Assembly (NCBI RefSeq): GCF_907164915.1 | Contig: NC_061869.1 | Span: forward strand, 10,341,721-10,405,720 | DNA: 64,000 nt | DNA from: Impatiens glandulifera | Taxonomy: Eukaryota; Streptophyta; Magnoliopsida; Ericales; Balsaminaceae | Reading direction: 5' to 3' | Part shown: positions 37,300 through 49,105 of the stretch, piece by piece | Layout of the letters: every line of letters begins with the position of its first letter | Numbering within the stretch: the first letter of the stretch is position 1 | The notes under the pieces: generated by a model | What the model was told of the DNA's origin: nothing | The model's database searches: none | The model's input: only the letters and a program-made list of their open reading frames with translations | Program-made: the position numbers and the translations under genes

Positions 37300-38925
37300 T
37301 AGTGAATTTCAATTCTTATCCTTATTTAATTTGTTAAATGTTATATATGACGATTGATAGCACTTTTGCTTTAATTGATAACCACTTTCATTTCATGTGT
37401 TTAATTTGTACCTTGTTCACATATCTTTTTACAATTTTATATCTATAAAGGTTAGGAATATATATGAAATCAAATCATAAATTGACAACCCATCTTTCAA
37501 AATTAAATCTTTATGTTAGGATTGCTTGTCGATTGTCTTTGAATAAGATTCACTAATCATTAATACTAAATTAAGTTGACTAAAAATATCTAATTTATTC
37601 TTGAATCCATTCATAATATATATATTATTTTTTTATCACATAAATTTGTTTAATTAGTCATGTATTTTATTTTGTAATTCCCTTTTTCTTGATAAATAAA
37701 ATTACTTCTTCCCAATAAAAAAAATTCTAATATATTTTTCCATAGGTTTTCTCATAAGATAAAAAAAAAAAAAGAGAGAGAGAGAGAGAATGGGAACATC
37801 TATTGTTAAGTTACAAGTAATTTCATTTGTGATTTCCAAAATTAAATTTTCACATGAATTTTATGTATGAAGTTTATTGATTAAATATAAATTAATTATA
37901 TTTTTATTTTAAAACTTATTACAAGTGTTATAACTTGGTGTGTATTATTTCTATTGAGTTAGTTTTGTTTTTCTTAGTAAAATATGGTTTATTGAAATGG
38001 TTTTATCTTTGTAAAAAATACTAAAAACTATAAGAATCAATGTTATCCATGTGGGCTGTGACAAACTTAAGTGTTCTTTCTTATGGGCCATTATTTCTCT
38101 TGAACTGGACCTTGAAGGAATGGGCTAAAATATGGGCCAGCCTTTTACTCTTTTTATTGAGTTTTTTAATTTTGTTGATGTTTGTAACTTTGTATCATCT
38201 TTATATGTTTTTATTGATAGAAGAACAATTAAAATATAGAGGAACTTAACAATTTGGTTGTAAGTAAACAATTTTAAACTTATGATTTTAGTATTTTAAT
38301 TATTATTATTATTTTTTTTGTTAAAGAATTAATTCTCGTTAAATTGAAATAGGAGTTAAATATGAGAAATTAATTAGTAAATAAGATATCTACAAAATCA
38401 ATAATTGATAATCTAAATATTAAATTGCATAAACAATTTATAAAAATAAAATTTTCATTGAAAATATTAACATTTATTCAATTTGATAAAAAAAATCCTA
38501 AAAAAAAGTGTATGAAAAATCAAATCAAGTAAATTTTATTGAAAAAATGAAAATAACTCTAGATTTGATTATTTCGTCTTATTTGCTGTTAAGAAAGGAC
38601 AGACACGAACTCAAAAAAGATCATCAACATAATCAGAGGGCATGAACATCAAATGACCCCCGACGATTGAGAATATTATTCTGACTATAAAAATTCAGAA
38701 CGAAAAAATCGATTAGACTAAATAGTATGTCGGACCGTACAAAATGCAACAAGTAAGTGATAAAAAAACAAGACACCCTCCGCTAAAAATTGATCAGAAG
38801 AGCAAAACAAAATTTTGACTTATAAACTTCTCTAGAGTTTATTTTTTATATATATAATTAATTTAGGATACTATAATGATCCACAGACAGTCACACCATA
38901 ATTTCAATTTTACCACTTTATTACC
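37300..38925. other. AT-rich intergenic DNA, no gene seen
   Basis: A plus-strand frame at 38040-38249 is hydrophobic and includes repeated WA/ATGGGCCA-type words; nothing supports a gene. Confidence 0.5.
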
Positions 38926-38929
38926 TTAG

Positions 38930-39145
38930 TGGGTTAAAGTGAATTTATATATATACAACTTATTCTTTTAATTGATTTTGTAATTATATCTTAATAATGT
39001 TATTTGTTTATAATTAATTTTATATTTAACTATATAAAATTAATATTTTTGTAAAATAATTTGTTACAATTGGAAGTAAAATTTTGATTTTACAAATTTA
39101 AATATATCCAAAGATTTACATAAACTTTAAATTTTAACTACTTTG
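38930..39145 (-). mobile_element. Partial copy of the same MITE-like family
   Basis: On the minus strand the end near 39145 reads GTAGTTAAAATTTAAAGTTTATGTAAA, comparable with the left end of 36793-37283. The interior shares TTGATTTTGTAATTATA with 36318-36335. Confidence 0.45.
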
Positions 39146-39639
39146 ATGATGGATAGAGAGAATTCACTACAATTCATATTCTGAGTTGATCCATAATATT
39201 TTTTTATAAATATTTTTTACAATTAAAAAAATATTCAAAAAATCATTATAATAAAATATAAAATAGATTTGAAATGTCTTAATAAATTTAGGACTTATAA
39301 TATATACTTGATAAAATTAATACAGTTACTATTTGCTTAACCCTTCTTACTACCATACTTTAGAAATAATCACCTTTATAATTAAAAAAAAAAATTAAAT
39401 GTAGGATGTCTTGAAAAACAGAAAGTAATAAAAGAACGTGTACATAGACAATTAATTAATTAATTAGATGATTATATATAATTTATTTGATTCAAATCAG
39501 AATTATAAACATACAAAGAATTATAAACATACAAATTTAGGGTCAAATAAATACAAATAAAGGTCAATGTATATTATAAATAAATAAATAAAAAAATAGT
39601 TTAAAAGTAATGATCAAACATTACATGGAAAAAACGATA

Positions 39640-40025
39640 CTTAACAACTCATCGAGCTCGGAAATTTTTCAAAAAACGATTAATTCTCCGATAAATTTTA
39701 CTGACTTTCCTAAACGAATATAAATAAAACGTTATACTGTAATAATAATATTATGAATGATATGCATCATACGACTACGATCATTGAAAGTTCGATAATT
39801 TTCTCCAACCTGATATTCCACCAAAAAATAATTGGGATGGTAACTCAAATGTTTAGGCTTTCCATATTAGCCGCATCAATCCAAATTTCTTAACAACTAT
39901 CTAAATACTCTGACATCACCAAGTGAATTTTAATAATACTTCACCTCTCGACACTGTAAAAATACGTGAGTTGTCGATTCAATATCTTCGTGACACATAC
40001 AACTACCATAATACAATATTTTAAT
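39640..40025 (-). pseudogene. LINE remnant with zf-RVT motif
   Basis: On the minus strand at about 40015-39945 the frame encodes CMCHEDIESTTHVFLQCREV. This fits C-x2-C, then H-x4-C of the zinc-binding domain that follows plant LINE reverse transcriptase. A stop follows soon after. Similar, more eroded DNA lies at 1370-1735. Confidence 0.65.
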
Positions 40026-40029
40026 GCAC

Positions 40030-40920
40030 ATATCGTCGGTTAGAATTCCATTGTGAGTAGGGCCACATGCTATGGCGGCCCATCCCTTGGACAACCCATT
40101 AATAAAATCAATTAAGTTATTTAGTTAAATATATTAATTGTTTTAACATAAAAGTGTGTAATGTAGTGGTTTATGATGAAAAATAAGATTTTTTTTTATT
40201 TGGTTATAGGTTTAAATCTTACCAAAAATATTTTTTTTAAATAATATTTAAAAAAAAAATTAGGGTAGCCAAATTCTTTTCACATTTTTCTACCCTAGAA
40301 TTGAGACATCCCAACATTGATTATGAATCTTTGACTCTCAAAATTTTTTTGAACAAAAATTATATGAAAATATTTTAACAAACAACTTGTAGAAATGTCT
40401 CATATGGGATGAAGTCTTCATAATGTTTAATCTCATTCTATATATAATTCGGCTAGCGAAACCACTAAACCACCGATAATCAAACATGTTATTAACTCTG
40501 TCATCTCTACATATATCAATGAAAGCAAACTAATGATACGTAGCTAGACCTTTTGATTCTACACCAAATGTCGTCCCAAAATCAAATCGAAGAACCATTC
40601 TCATGGACCGTTCACGAAAACTTTTCCATATATAATAAGTGATGAATGTTTTATTGTTAAAATTCCTTCTAATTTTTTAAAATGTTTCCAAAATAAATCA
40701 AAATTATCCTCTAAATTAATTTGATTCCAAATTAAAAATAGTAATTAAATGAATCATATGATGACATGTGAAAAAATGACATAAAAAGTTCAAGAAATGA
40801 AGTAATTGTCTCTTTTCCAACATTGTACTTCTAAGAACCCTAAATTCATCAATAAATACATGTCATATTAACCCCCATTAGAATGGAATAAATTCTTCAA
40901 TCAATCCGCACTTAAACAAA
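40030..40920. other. Intergenic DNA upstream of UBA1
   Basis: No gene seen. A segment at 40150-40230 has weak tRNA-promoter-like words (TAGTGG, GGTTTAAATCTTACC) followed by A- and T-rich runs, perhaps an old SINE, but too weak to call. Confidence 0.45.
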
Positions 40921-40926
40921 GAACAT

Positions 40927-40932
40927 TATAAA
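40927..40932 (+). promoter_or_regulatory. Candidate TATA box of UBA1
   Basis: TATAAA about 165-170 bases upstream of the first ATG of the E1 frame, followed by a pyrimidine-rich stretch (CTCTCTCTCTAG) typical of plant leaders. Confidence 0.4.
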
Positions 40933-41096
40933 CAAGCTTAGGTCTTCCACCCACTACTACCCTATCTCTCTCTCTAGATTTCCTCGTCCTTCTCGCAGAA
41001 GACCTGTAAAGTGTACGTTCTCTCTCCTCTGATTCCACTCTTCATTCGATCATCTTCCTTTTTTTCTTCGCAACTCTTTATTCGAATCGTGTTACT

Positions 41097-44000
41097 ATGA
41101 CGATCTTTAGACGGTTAGCTTTAGGATTTATGATGATTCTACCCATCATTTTCGCATTATGCTACACGAAATCTATAGATCTTACTTTTCTCAACGTTTT
41201 GCTATTATTGAGCTCATCTATGGCGTTGTCTGGGATTTTCGGCAGTTTGTTGCATTATATGCTTCCTAGCAAGAGACCTGTTGACGGAGAACTTGTAGAA
41301 GGCGATTCAGGTGATCGTGATCATCAATTGGTTAAGAAACCTCGATTCGAATCATTCGATTCGTCATCGGAGATCGCGTCTGATAAAAGTGACCTTACTA
41401 AATCAGCAGCGGCAAACGAAGGGAACAACAATACAGGAGGTGACATCGGAATTGACGGAATCATGGGGAATTCCAACAGCAGCGTGGTTACTAGGTCATC
41501 GGATGAAAATCCTTCTGAAATCGATGAAGATCTTCATAGTCGTCAGCTTGCTGTTTATGGTCGCGAGACTATGAGACGGCTTTTTGCTTCTAATGTTCTT
41601 GTATCTGGGATGCAAGGTCTTGGTGCTGAAATAGGTATGTTTATAGCTTATTTACTTGTGGCCTTGATCATTCATAGCTATAATTTGTGCAAGTTAAGAT
41701 TTTGTGATGTTAATGGGATTTTTAATTCTTTCTTACCTGCAGCTAAGAATCTTGTACTGGCTGGTGTTAAGTCTGTGACATTGCATGATGAAAGGACTGT
41801 AGAACTGTGGGATCTATCTAGCAGTTTTGTTTTTTCGGAGAATGATGTGGGCAAGAATCGGGCACTTGCTTCGGTTCAGAAGTTGCAAGAGCTGAACAAT
41901 GCTGTGGTCATTTCTACCTTAACCGAAAATTTGACCAAAGAACAACTTTCTGACTTCCAGGTAATTTACAGAGTCTTTCTTTTGTCGCACGAATCGATAG
42001 CTTATGACAGGTTGATTAAGTTAACAGAATACATTTGTGGGGATTTGATCAATAGTTCATTACATTTCCTTTCATTGTAGGTTGTGGTTTTTACTGACAT
42101 CAGCCTGGAAAAGGCAATTGAGTTTGATGATTTCTGTCACAGTCATCAACCGCCTATTTCATTTATAAAGACTGAAGTTCGTGGGCTTTTTGGGAATGTA
42201 TTCTGTGATTTTGGACCAGGATTTACAGTTTGGGATGTTGATGGTGAAGAACCGCATACAGGTATAGTTGCATCGATCAGCAACGATAGTCCAGCACTTG
42301 TATCATGTGTAGATGATGAAAGACTTGAGTTTCAAGATGGAGATCTTGTTGTATTCTCTGAGGTTAAGGGGATGACAGAGCTTAATGATGGGAAGGCGAG
42401 AAAAGTTGTAAATTCTAGGCCATACTCGTTCTTTCTTGAGGAGGACACAACAAATTTTGGAGCATATGAAAAGGGTGGTATCGTCGCACAGGTAAAGCAG
42501 CCGAAGGTTCTCAACTTTAAGCCATTAAAAGAAGCAATCAGAGACCCTGGGGAGTTTCTTCTGAGCGATTTCTCCAAGTTTGACAGACCACCTCTTTTGC
42601 ATTTGGCATTCCAAGGACTGGACAGATTTTTAACTGAACAGGGACGATTTCCAGTTGCTGGCTCGGAGGAGGATGCACAGAAACTGATCTCGATTGTCTC
42701 GGAAATCAATGAAGGTTCAGGAGATGGGAAGTTGGAAGATATTGATCCCAAGCTGTTGCGTCACTTCTCCTTTGGTGCACGTGCAGTTCTAAATCCAATG
42801 GCTGCCATGTTTGGTGGTATTGTTGGCCAAGAGGTTGTAAAGGCTTGTTCCGGAAAATTCCACCCGCTCTTCCAGGTCACATAAATCTCTTTCAATGCTT
42901 TCTTTTTGATTGAAGAGTCATTTTATAAATGTCGTTGACAATGAAACAGAATTAACCAAAAGAGACTGATAAACTAATTCAATCTCTTCTACTTGAGATG
43001 TCAATAGAAAACATGGTTCTAATCTCCCCTCCTCGAGAAGATCAGTGAAAATCCCGAATGAGGAAACAGTGGAACCCCAGAAAACCTCAGCTATAGTAGT
43101 GAGATCAAGCTCTTTAGGATTCTGACCGTTTAGGCCTTTTTGTAAAAATATCCTATGATTTCTTTCAAGCCAAATTGTCCATGAAATGATGATGGGATGG
43201 TTAACTAGGTTTTCCTGATTTTGTTAATTGATCCTCCTCCAATCCAGCCTTCCCAAATCTAGAAATGGTGATAGGCATCGTCCAATCATATAATTTTAGC
43301 TTTTCTTAATATGGAGTTATTTGAATAATTAAGTGATAACTTTTAAATAATCTTGTTTGATATTGGTTAGAGAAAATCAGTTTATTTGGGTAAAAAGACA
43401 TTGTATTTTGGATGATAATTTGAATGATGTGTTTGATGAGTAGATTGCTGATTGTACACATCAAACAAGGCCCTAATGTTCTAAATAGTTTGATTTTGTC
43501 TTTGTTATGTTAATGCAGTTTCTATACTTTGATTCCATTGAATCACTTCCCACCGAGCCTGTTGATCCCGATGATTTTAGACCATTGAACAACCGCTACG
43601 ATGCACAAGTTTCAGTCTTTGGCTCTAAACTCCAGAAGAAATTGGAGGAGGCTCAATTGTTTGTTGTAGGATCAGGTGCATTGGGCTGCGAGTTTTTGAA
43701 GAATTTAGCTCTTATGGGAGTTTCATGCGGCAGTCAGGGGAAGTTAACAATAACCGACGATGACATCATCGAGAAGAGTAACCTCAGCCGACAGTTTCTG
43801 TTCCGTGATTGGAATATCGGGCAGGCTAAATCCACTGTTGCAGCTTCTGCAGCCTTGACAATAAATCCCACTCTTCGGGTTGAAGCGCTGCAGAATCGCG
43901 TTGGATCTCAAACAGAGAATGTTTTCGATGAAACTTTCTGGGAGAATCTGACGGTTGTGGTTAATGCATTGGACAATGTCAACGCTAGGCTTTACGTTGA

Positions 44001-45615
44001 CCAAAGATGCTTGTATTTTCAAAAACCTCTTCTTGAATCCGGCACTTTAGGAGCTAAATGCAACACGCAAATGGTCATTCCTCACTTGACTGAGAACTAT
44101 GGCGCATCTAGAGATCCTCCGGAGAAGCAAGCGCCCATGTGTACGGTTCATTCGTTCCCTCATAACATCGATCATTGTTTGACGTGGGCCCGATCTGAAT
44201 TCGAAGGATTGCTCGAGAAAACCCCTGCAGAAGTTAACGCTTATCTTTCAAATCCAAGCGAGTATATATCTGGTATGAAGAATGCTGCTGATGCTCAGGC
44301 TAGAGATAATCTGGAACATGTTCTCGAGTGTTTAACTGGAGAAAAATGCGACACCTTTCACGACTGCATCGTCTGGGCCCGTTTAAGGTACTGAATGATC
44401 TCTTTATATATATATATATTTTCATCATTTTTCGTTTTTCTTAATAGTAGGTGGTTAATGTTTCAGGTTTGAAGACTATTTCACTAACAGGGTAAAGCAG
44501 TTGATTTATACTTTTCCTGAAGACGCTCCAACCAGCACTGGCGCTCCATTTTGGTCAGCCCCTAAGCGTTTTCCCACTCCACTGCAATTCTCAGCTGGAG
44601 ATCCCAGCCATGTTCAATTTATAAAAGCAGCTTCTATTCTCCGAGCAGAAACATTTGGGATTCCGATTCCTGATTGGGTTAAGAACACTGCCAAGTTAAC
44701 TGAAGAAATTGATAGGGTCACTGTCCCTGATTTCCAGCCAAGAAGTGGGGTGAAAATAGTGACCGATGAGAAGGAAACCAATCTTTCTAGCGCATCCATT
44801 GACGACGACTTGGTTATAAATGAATTATCCATGAAATTAGAGAAATGCCGGAGCTATCTTCCTGCTTCTTTCAGAATGAAGCCAGTGCAGTTTGAAAAGG
44901 TACAAATAACCCTTGTTGAAGATCCTTAATGTTTTTGTATGAAGTGATTTATGATGGGATAAGAGATTATTTGAATTATAACAAGAATTTCTAAAATGCT
45001 ATGAGAATTTATCTTCAGGACGACGATACGAACTACCACATGGACATGATTGCGGGTTTAGCAAACATGAGGGCAAGAAATTACAGCATTCCTGAAGTTG
45101 ACAAATTGAAAGCCAAGTTCATAGCTGGTAGAATCATACCAGCAATAGCCACTTCCACCGCCATGGCCACAGGCTTCGTTTGTTTAGAACTATACAAAGT
45201 ACTAGACGGTTCGCACAAGATGGAGGACTATCGGAACACTTTTGCCAACTTGGCACTCCCTCTATTCTCCATAGCCGAGCCAGTCCCACCCAAGGTGATT
45301 AAACACCGCGAGATGAGTTGGACCGTTTGGGACAGGTGGATCGTTAGGGAGAACCCTAGTTTAAGACAACTTCTGGATTGGCTTTCGGAAAAGGGTTTGA
45401 ACGCTTACAGCATTTCGTATGGGAGTAGCTTATTGTACAACAGCATGTTTCCTAAGCATCGAGAGAGGATGGATAAGAAGGTGGTTGACTTGGCGAGGGA
45501 ACTTGCCAAGGTGGAGTTTCCCTCGAATTGTTGCCACTTGGATATCGTGGTTGCTTGTGAGGATGACGATGATAATGACATTGATATCCCTCAGATATCA
45601 GTCTATTTTCGTTAG
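41097..45615 (+). CDS. UBA1: Ubiquitin-activating enzyme E1, six exons, 1149 aa
   Basis: Adenylates the ubiquitin C-terminus with ATP and takes it as a thioester for transfer to E2 enzymes, at the top of the ubiquitin pathway in cytosol and nucleus. Exons read as 41097-41634, 41743-41960, 42081-42875, 43519-44387, 44467-44899 and 45019-45615, all GT-AG, summing to 1150 codons. The inactive adenylation half starts at [15 protein letters not shown] (141 on). The active half has the ATP loop GSGALG (568-573) and [14 protein letters not shown]. The catalytic cysteine is C725 in [12 protein letters not shown]. The C-terminal ubiquitin-fold domain ends [10 protein letters not shown]. No stop or frameshift was seen. 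The usual plant start corresponds to MLPSKRP (M55, 41259). The frame continues upstream to 41097, giving 54 extra, hydrophobic residues, and is closed by an in-frame TAA at 41007. Translation could begin at either ATG. Confidence 0.96.
42876..43518 (+). other. UBA1 intron 3 (643 bases)
   Basis: Lies between ...CTCTTCCAG|GTCACA and TTAATGCAG|TTTCTATAC, joining QF in the middle of the conserved HPLFQFLYFDS. No gene inside. Confidence 0.9.
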
Positions 45616-46470
45616 GTTCCTCTCAAAATCTTGTGTAATTTATTAAATTTAATATCGCGGTTGGTTGCGATTATATAAAGAGGTTTAGATCAAGGAGGGG
45701 AGGGATGTTACGTTACTTTGAGATAGTGGTTAAACTTTCCTAAACTCCTAAACGATATCTTCCGATTCAACATTAACAAACATCAACATTCTCGATGAGC
45801 ATGTTAAGTTTATTAGAGGTTGTTATTGTTATAATAAAGGTAAAACTGTTGTGCTTTTTTACAATTTTTGTTAGAGTTTCCATCCCTTGTGCATACTTCT
45901 CTATGTTCTCTTTAAGAATATGCAGACATTTCTCTTCACTTACAATTTTTCAAAACAACATTTATTTACATACATTTTTAGGAAAAATGTATGGTAAAAA
46001 TTACTCTTTATTTGTTACAATTGTCAAATATAAAGAATCATCTTGACCATGTTTGAAAAGTCTATATCATCATGATAAAAATATAATATTTAGTATATAA
46101 TTAATTAGTCAAACAAACTATTGAAAAGATTTTATGTATTTTTTTAAAAGGTATTTAATAATTATATGTATATTTAATTAATATGTAATTAAATTAATAT
46201 ATTAATATAAAGATGATGGATGACAAGACTGTGTTTATTCATAAAATGAAATAGTTATGATATCTTAATAAAAATTAAAAAATTAATAAAGTTATTATAG
46301 TTTAAGTACATCAAGCAAAAAATAATATTTAATAAGATTGCTATTATTTTTATTTTACAACAATGTTTATCTCTTACTTTCTTTCAACTTGTTTTTGTAA
46401 GACTATTTTTCAACAGTCATGTGTAAAATGAGTCCTCTATTTGTTAATTCAATACAAAGAATAAACCATG
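45616..46470. other. UBA1 3' flank and AT-rich DNA
   Basis: AATAAA at 45833-45838, about 220 bases after the stop codon, is a possible polyadenylation signal. Nothing else recognised. Confidence 0.45.
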
Positions 46471-46479
46471 AATTTGGGT

Positions 46480-47272
46480 TAGGAACGTTGGTTGGTTGGT
46501 CCGTCTCGTCAAACAATTTAAATGAATTAGGTTAAAATATTAGCAACCCATTTGAAAGTGGGCCTACACGGGTCAACCCGTTTGGGTCGCGGGTCTAGCT
46601 TGAGTTGGCCCGCGGGTTGGCCCAAAAAAATATAATTTGATTTATAGTCTTATAGGCATACATATGCCGCATAACTCTAGTTTTTTTCTCTCTCTCAAGC
46701 AGCACTGCAGCAGTTAATACTCAATATTTCGTTCATCGGCCGCCGACTATTTATTTGTTCCGCATTTTTCTCTTCGTTCTCGCATTTCTGAAAGAACATT
46801 AATATTGTCTAAGCAAAGATCAAATGTTCTAGAGGATGTTAATGCAGACATTGAAGAGAAAAGCGACGAAAGAGAAAGATTTGACATAGATTATATCTCG
46901 GTTGATGATATTTAAAGAATGTGGACTTTACTGAAATTTCTATTTTAAGAATTTTTCAAATTTTAGTTATTTTGTTGAATTATTTGGTCAATTAATGTGT
47001 AACGATAGACAAAACTCTAGTTTGATGTGTATTATGAATTTATGACTATTTGATCATGTTCTTGAACTCTTATTTTTTAAAACTATTAATGATTTTTATT
47101 TATTTTATTTGTAGTGAGACAACTCGCGGCTGACCCGCCTAATCCGTAACCCACCTTAGGTTGGGTTGGGAATTATCAACTCGCCGGGATGGTGTGCCGG
47201 CCCACCGTCAACCCGTCAAATAATGAGTTTTGGTGGATATGCCTGTCCCGTCATGGGTTGGCCCGTCTGACC
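46480..47272. mobile_element. hAT-like non-autonomous element, tentative
   Basis: Both ends are GC-rich islands in AT-rich DNA. They carry the words typical of plant hAT termini: CGGGTCAACCCG and GGCCCGCGGGTTGG near 46570-46620, and TGACCCGCC, CAACCCGTCAA and GTTGGCCCGTCTGACCGCTCTA near 47130-47277. The right end, read inward, is TAGAGCGGTCAGACGGGCC, a common hAT start. A short coding-like piece (SNVLEDVNADIEEKSDE) sits at about 46825-46870. I could not match the left terminus or a target duplication. Confidence 0.4.
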
Positions 47273-49105
47273 GCTCTAATCATTATTAACGTGATTAACG
47301 TAACATAAGATAGTCACAATTTATTATTTTTCGTACAATTTATATTATAAATATATTATTTTATATAGGGGTGAACTTTGTTATAATTCTATTAATAATG
47401 AAAATAAAATACTGATTTATTTAATTCTACTACAATAAAAATATATATAATTAGTATATATGATAATTATAATTGTAAATATAAAATTTATTTTGTCTAT
47501 CATATATATAATAATAATTATTATAATATAATTAATAAAAAATTTAATAATTTAGAGATATATAAAAATTGTACCTAAAACAAGTTACACCAAATAAGAT
47601 GAATGAGATAAAATAAAGAGTTTAATATCTAATTTGATTCACACCTATAATACTTTAAATTAAATATTTTGATTTAATTTAATTTAAATGAGGATGCGAA
47701 ATGTTATAACTTCTTGTAACGAATAAATATAATAGAAAAATAATTATAAGGTTAAAGAAATTGTTTATATTTTCGGAAAATTCTGGATACCGCAACTTAT
47801 TTGAAGTGCGGTTAATGATCACGAATTAAGTACATAACTCGGAAAACACACAAGTAATTTAACTATATTTATTTAAATAAATTGTTTAACACTTAGTATC
47901 AATGAGAATAAAGAGACAATAATAGAGCAAAATTTATTCAATGAGGTTTTCTCGTTCTTCCTAACGATTAAGACAAAGACATGGTTAAACCACTAAAAAC
48001 GTAACAATGTGAGGGCGGCTTATCTTAGGGCGGCGGTTTGTTTAAACATACTTAAAAAAATATTATAATGTACAAACATGACATAACTACCTAATTTTTT
48101 TTTATTTTATTTTTTTTAAATTTAGTTCATGTTTCTCTATTTCCCCAACAGAGACATAGACACGTATCTCGTTTCATTAAAAAAAAATTCCTCCATTTTC
48201 TAATGCTCGTTCATCATGTTTTAAACTCATACTAATTAACTCTAATTTTTGGATACATAAGTAACTTTTAAGCCAATAGTTATAACAACTTTCTCTATCA
48301 TAGATAAATTGATTCAAATATGTATTTGGTTAGTCTGTTAATTCAGATATTTGTATATACTTTTTACAAAATATAAAATAAATAAATAAATTGTGTTTTT
48401 TTCAGTTTTATCTTAGTTATACAAAATTTTAATGATTTGTCCTAAAGGTGAATAGTTTAAGAACATTTGTCTCCAAAGGTTAATAGTTTAAAAACAAAAG
48501 CAAATGTCTAAAAGGGAGTGTTTAGTTTATAAAATAGTTTTTTGATAGATAAAGATTTACATAAATGAATAATAAGACTATTTCTAATCACACCCACCCT
48601 AGAGAATGAATATATGTGTTTTTTTTCATATACTTCTCATTTGGCCAACAAATACATAAGTATCTACTATGTAGTGACAAATTAGATAAGCTTAGAACAT
48701 TGTGAAAATAAAATTCTTAGACCAAACATATCAAGTTGAGACAAATGTGTTGTCACTAAGGAAAGGGAAATGGTCGGTCCCTTCTTCCTATACATACACA
48801 ATGACAATCTAGCTAGTAATATGAAGAGAACATTCAAATTCGAGTTTGAATCCGATTATAATAAAAAGATAAAGTAGAAGTAGAGACTAATGTCTCTTCT
48901 CCAATGATGTTTCAAAGTTCAAACACATTGATGATCAAATGAGATGGTAAAAGTTTAGCAATGTTTGAAAACAAAGAAAAGTACAAAACCTTAAGAAATT
49001 GTCAATAAACAAAATAGAGCATAAGAAGTTGTCAAATGAACCAAGAAAAACAAACTTTATTTTGGAAGTCGAATTGATGATAGCTAGTCTCCTTCATGAA
49101 TCATA

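Noticed and set aside
38040..38249. Plus-strand hydrophobic frame resembling a small membrane protein
   Set aside because: Low-complexity Leu-rich translation of T-rich DNA, with no similarity to a known family and no promoter or conserved flank.
46480..47272. A complete hAT transposon
   Set aside because: The right end looks right, but no matching left terminus, 8-base target duplication or transposase frame could be found, so only a tentative element is listed.
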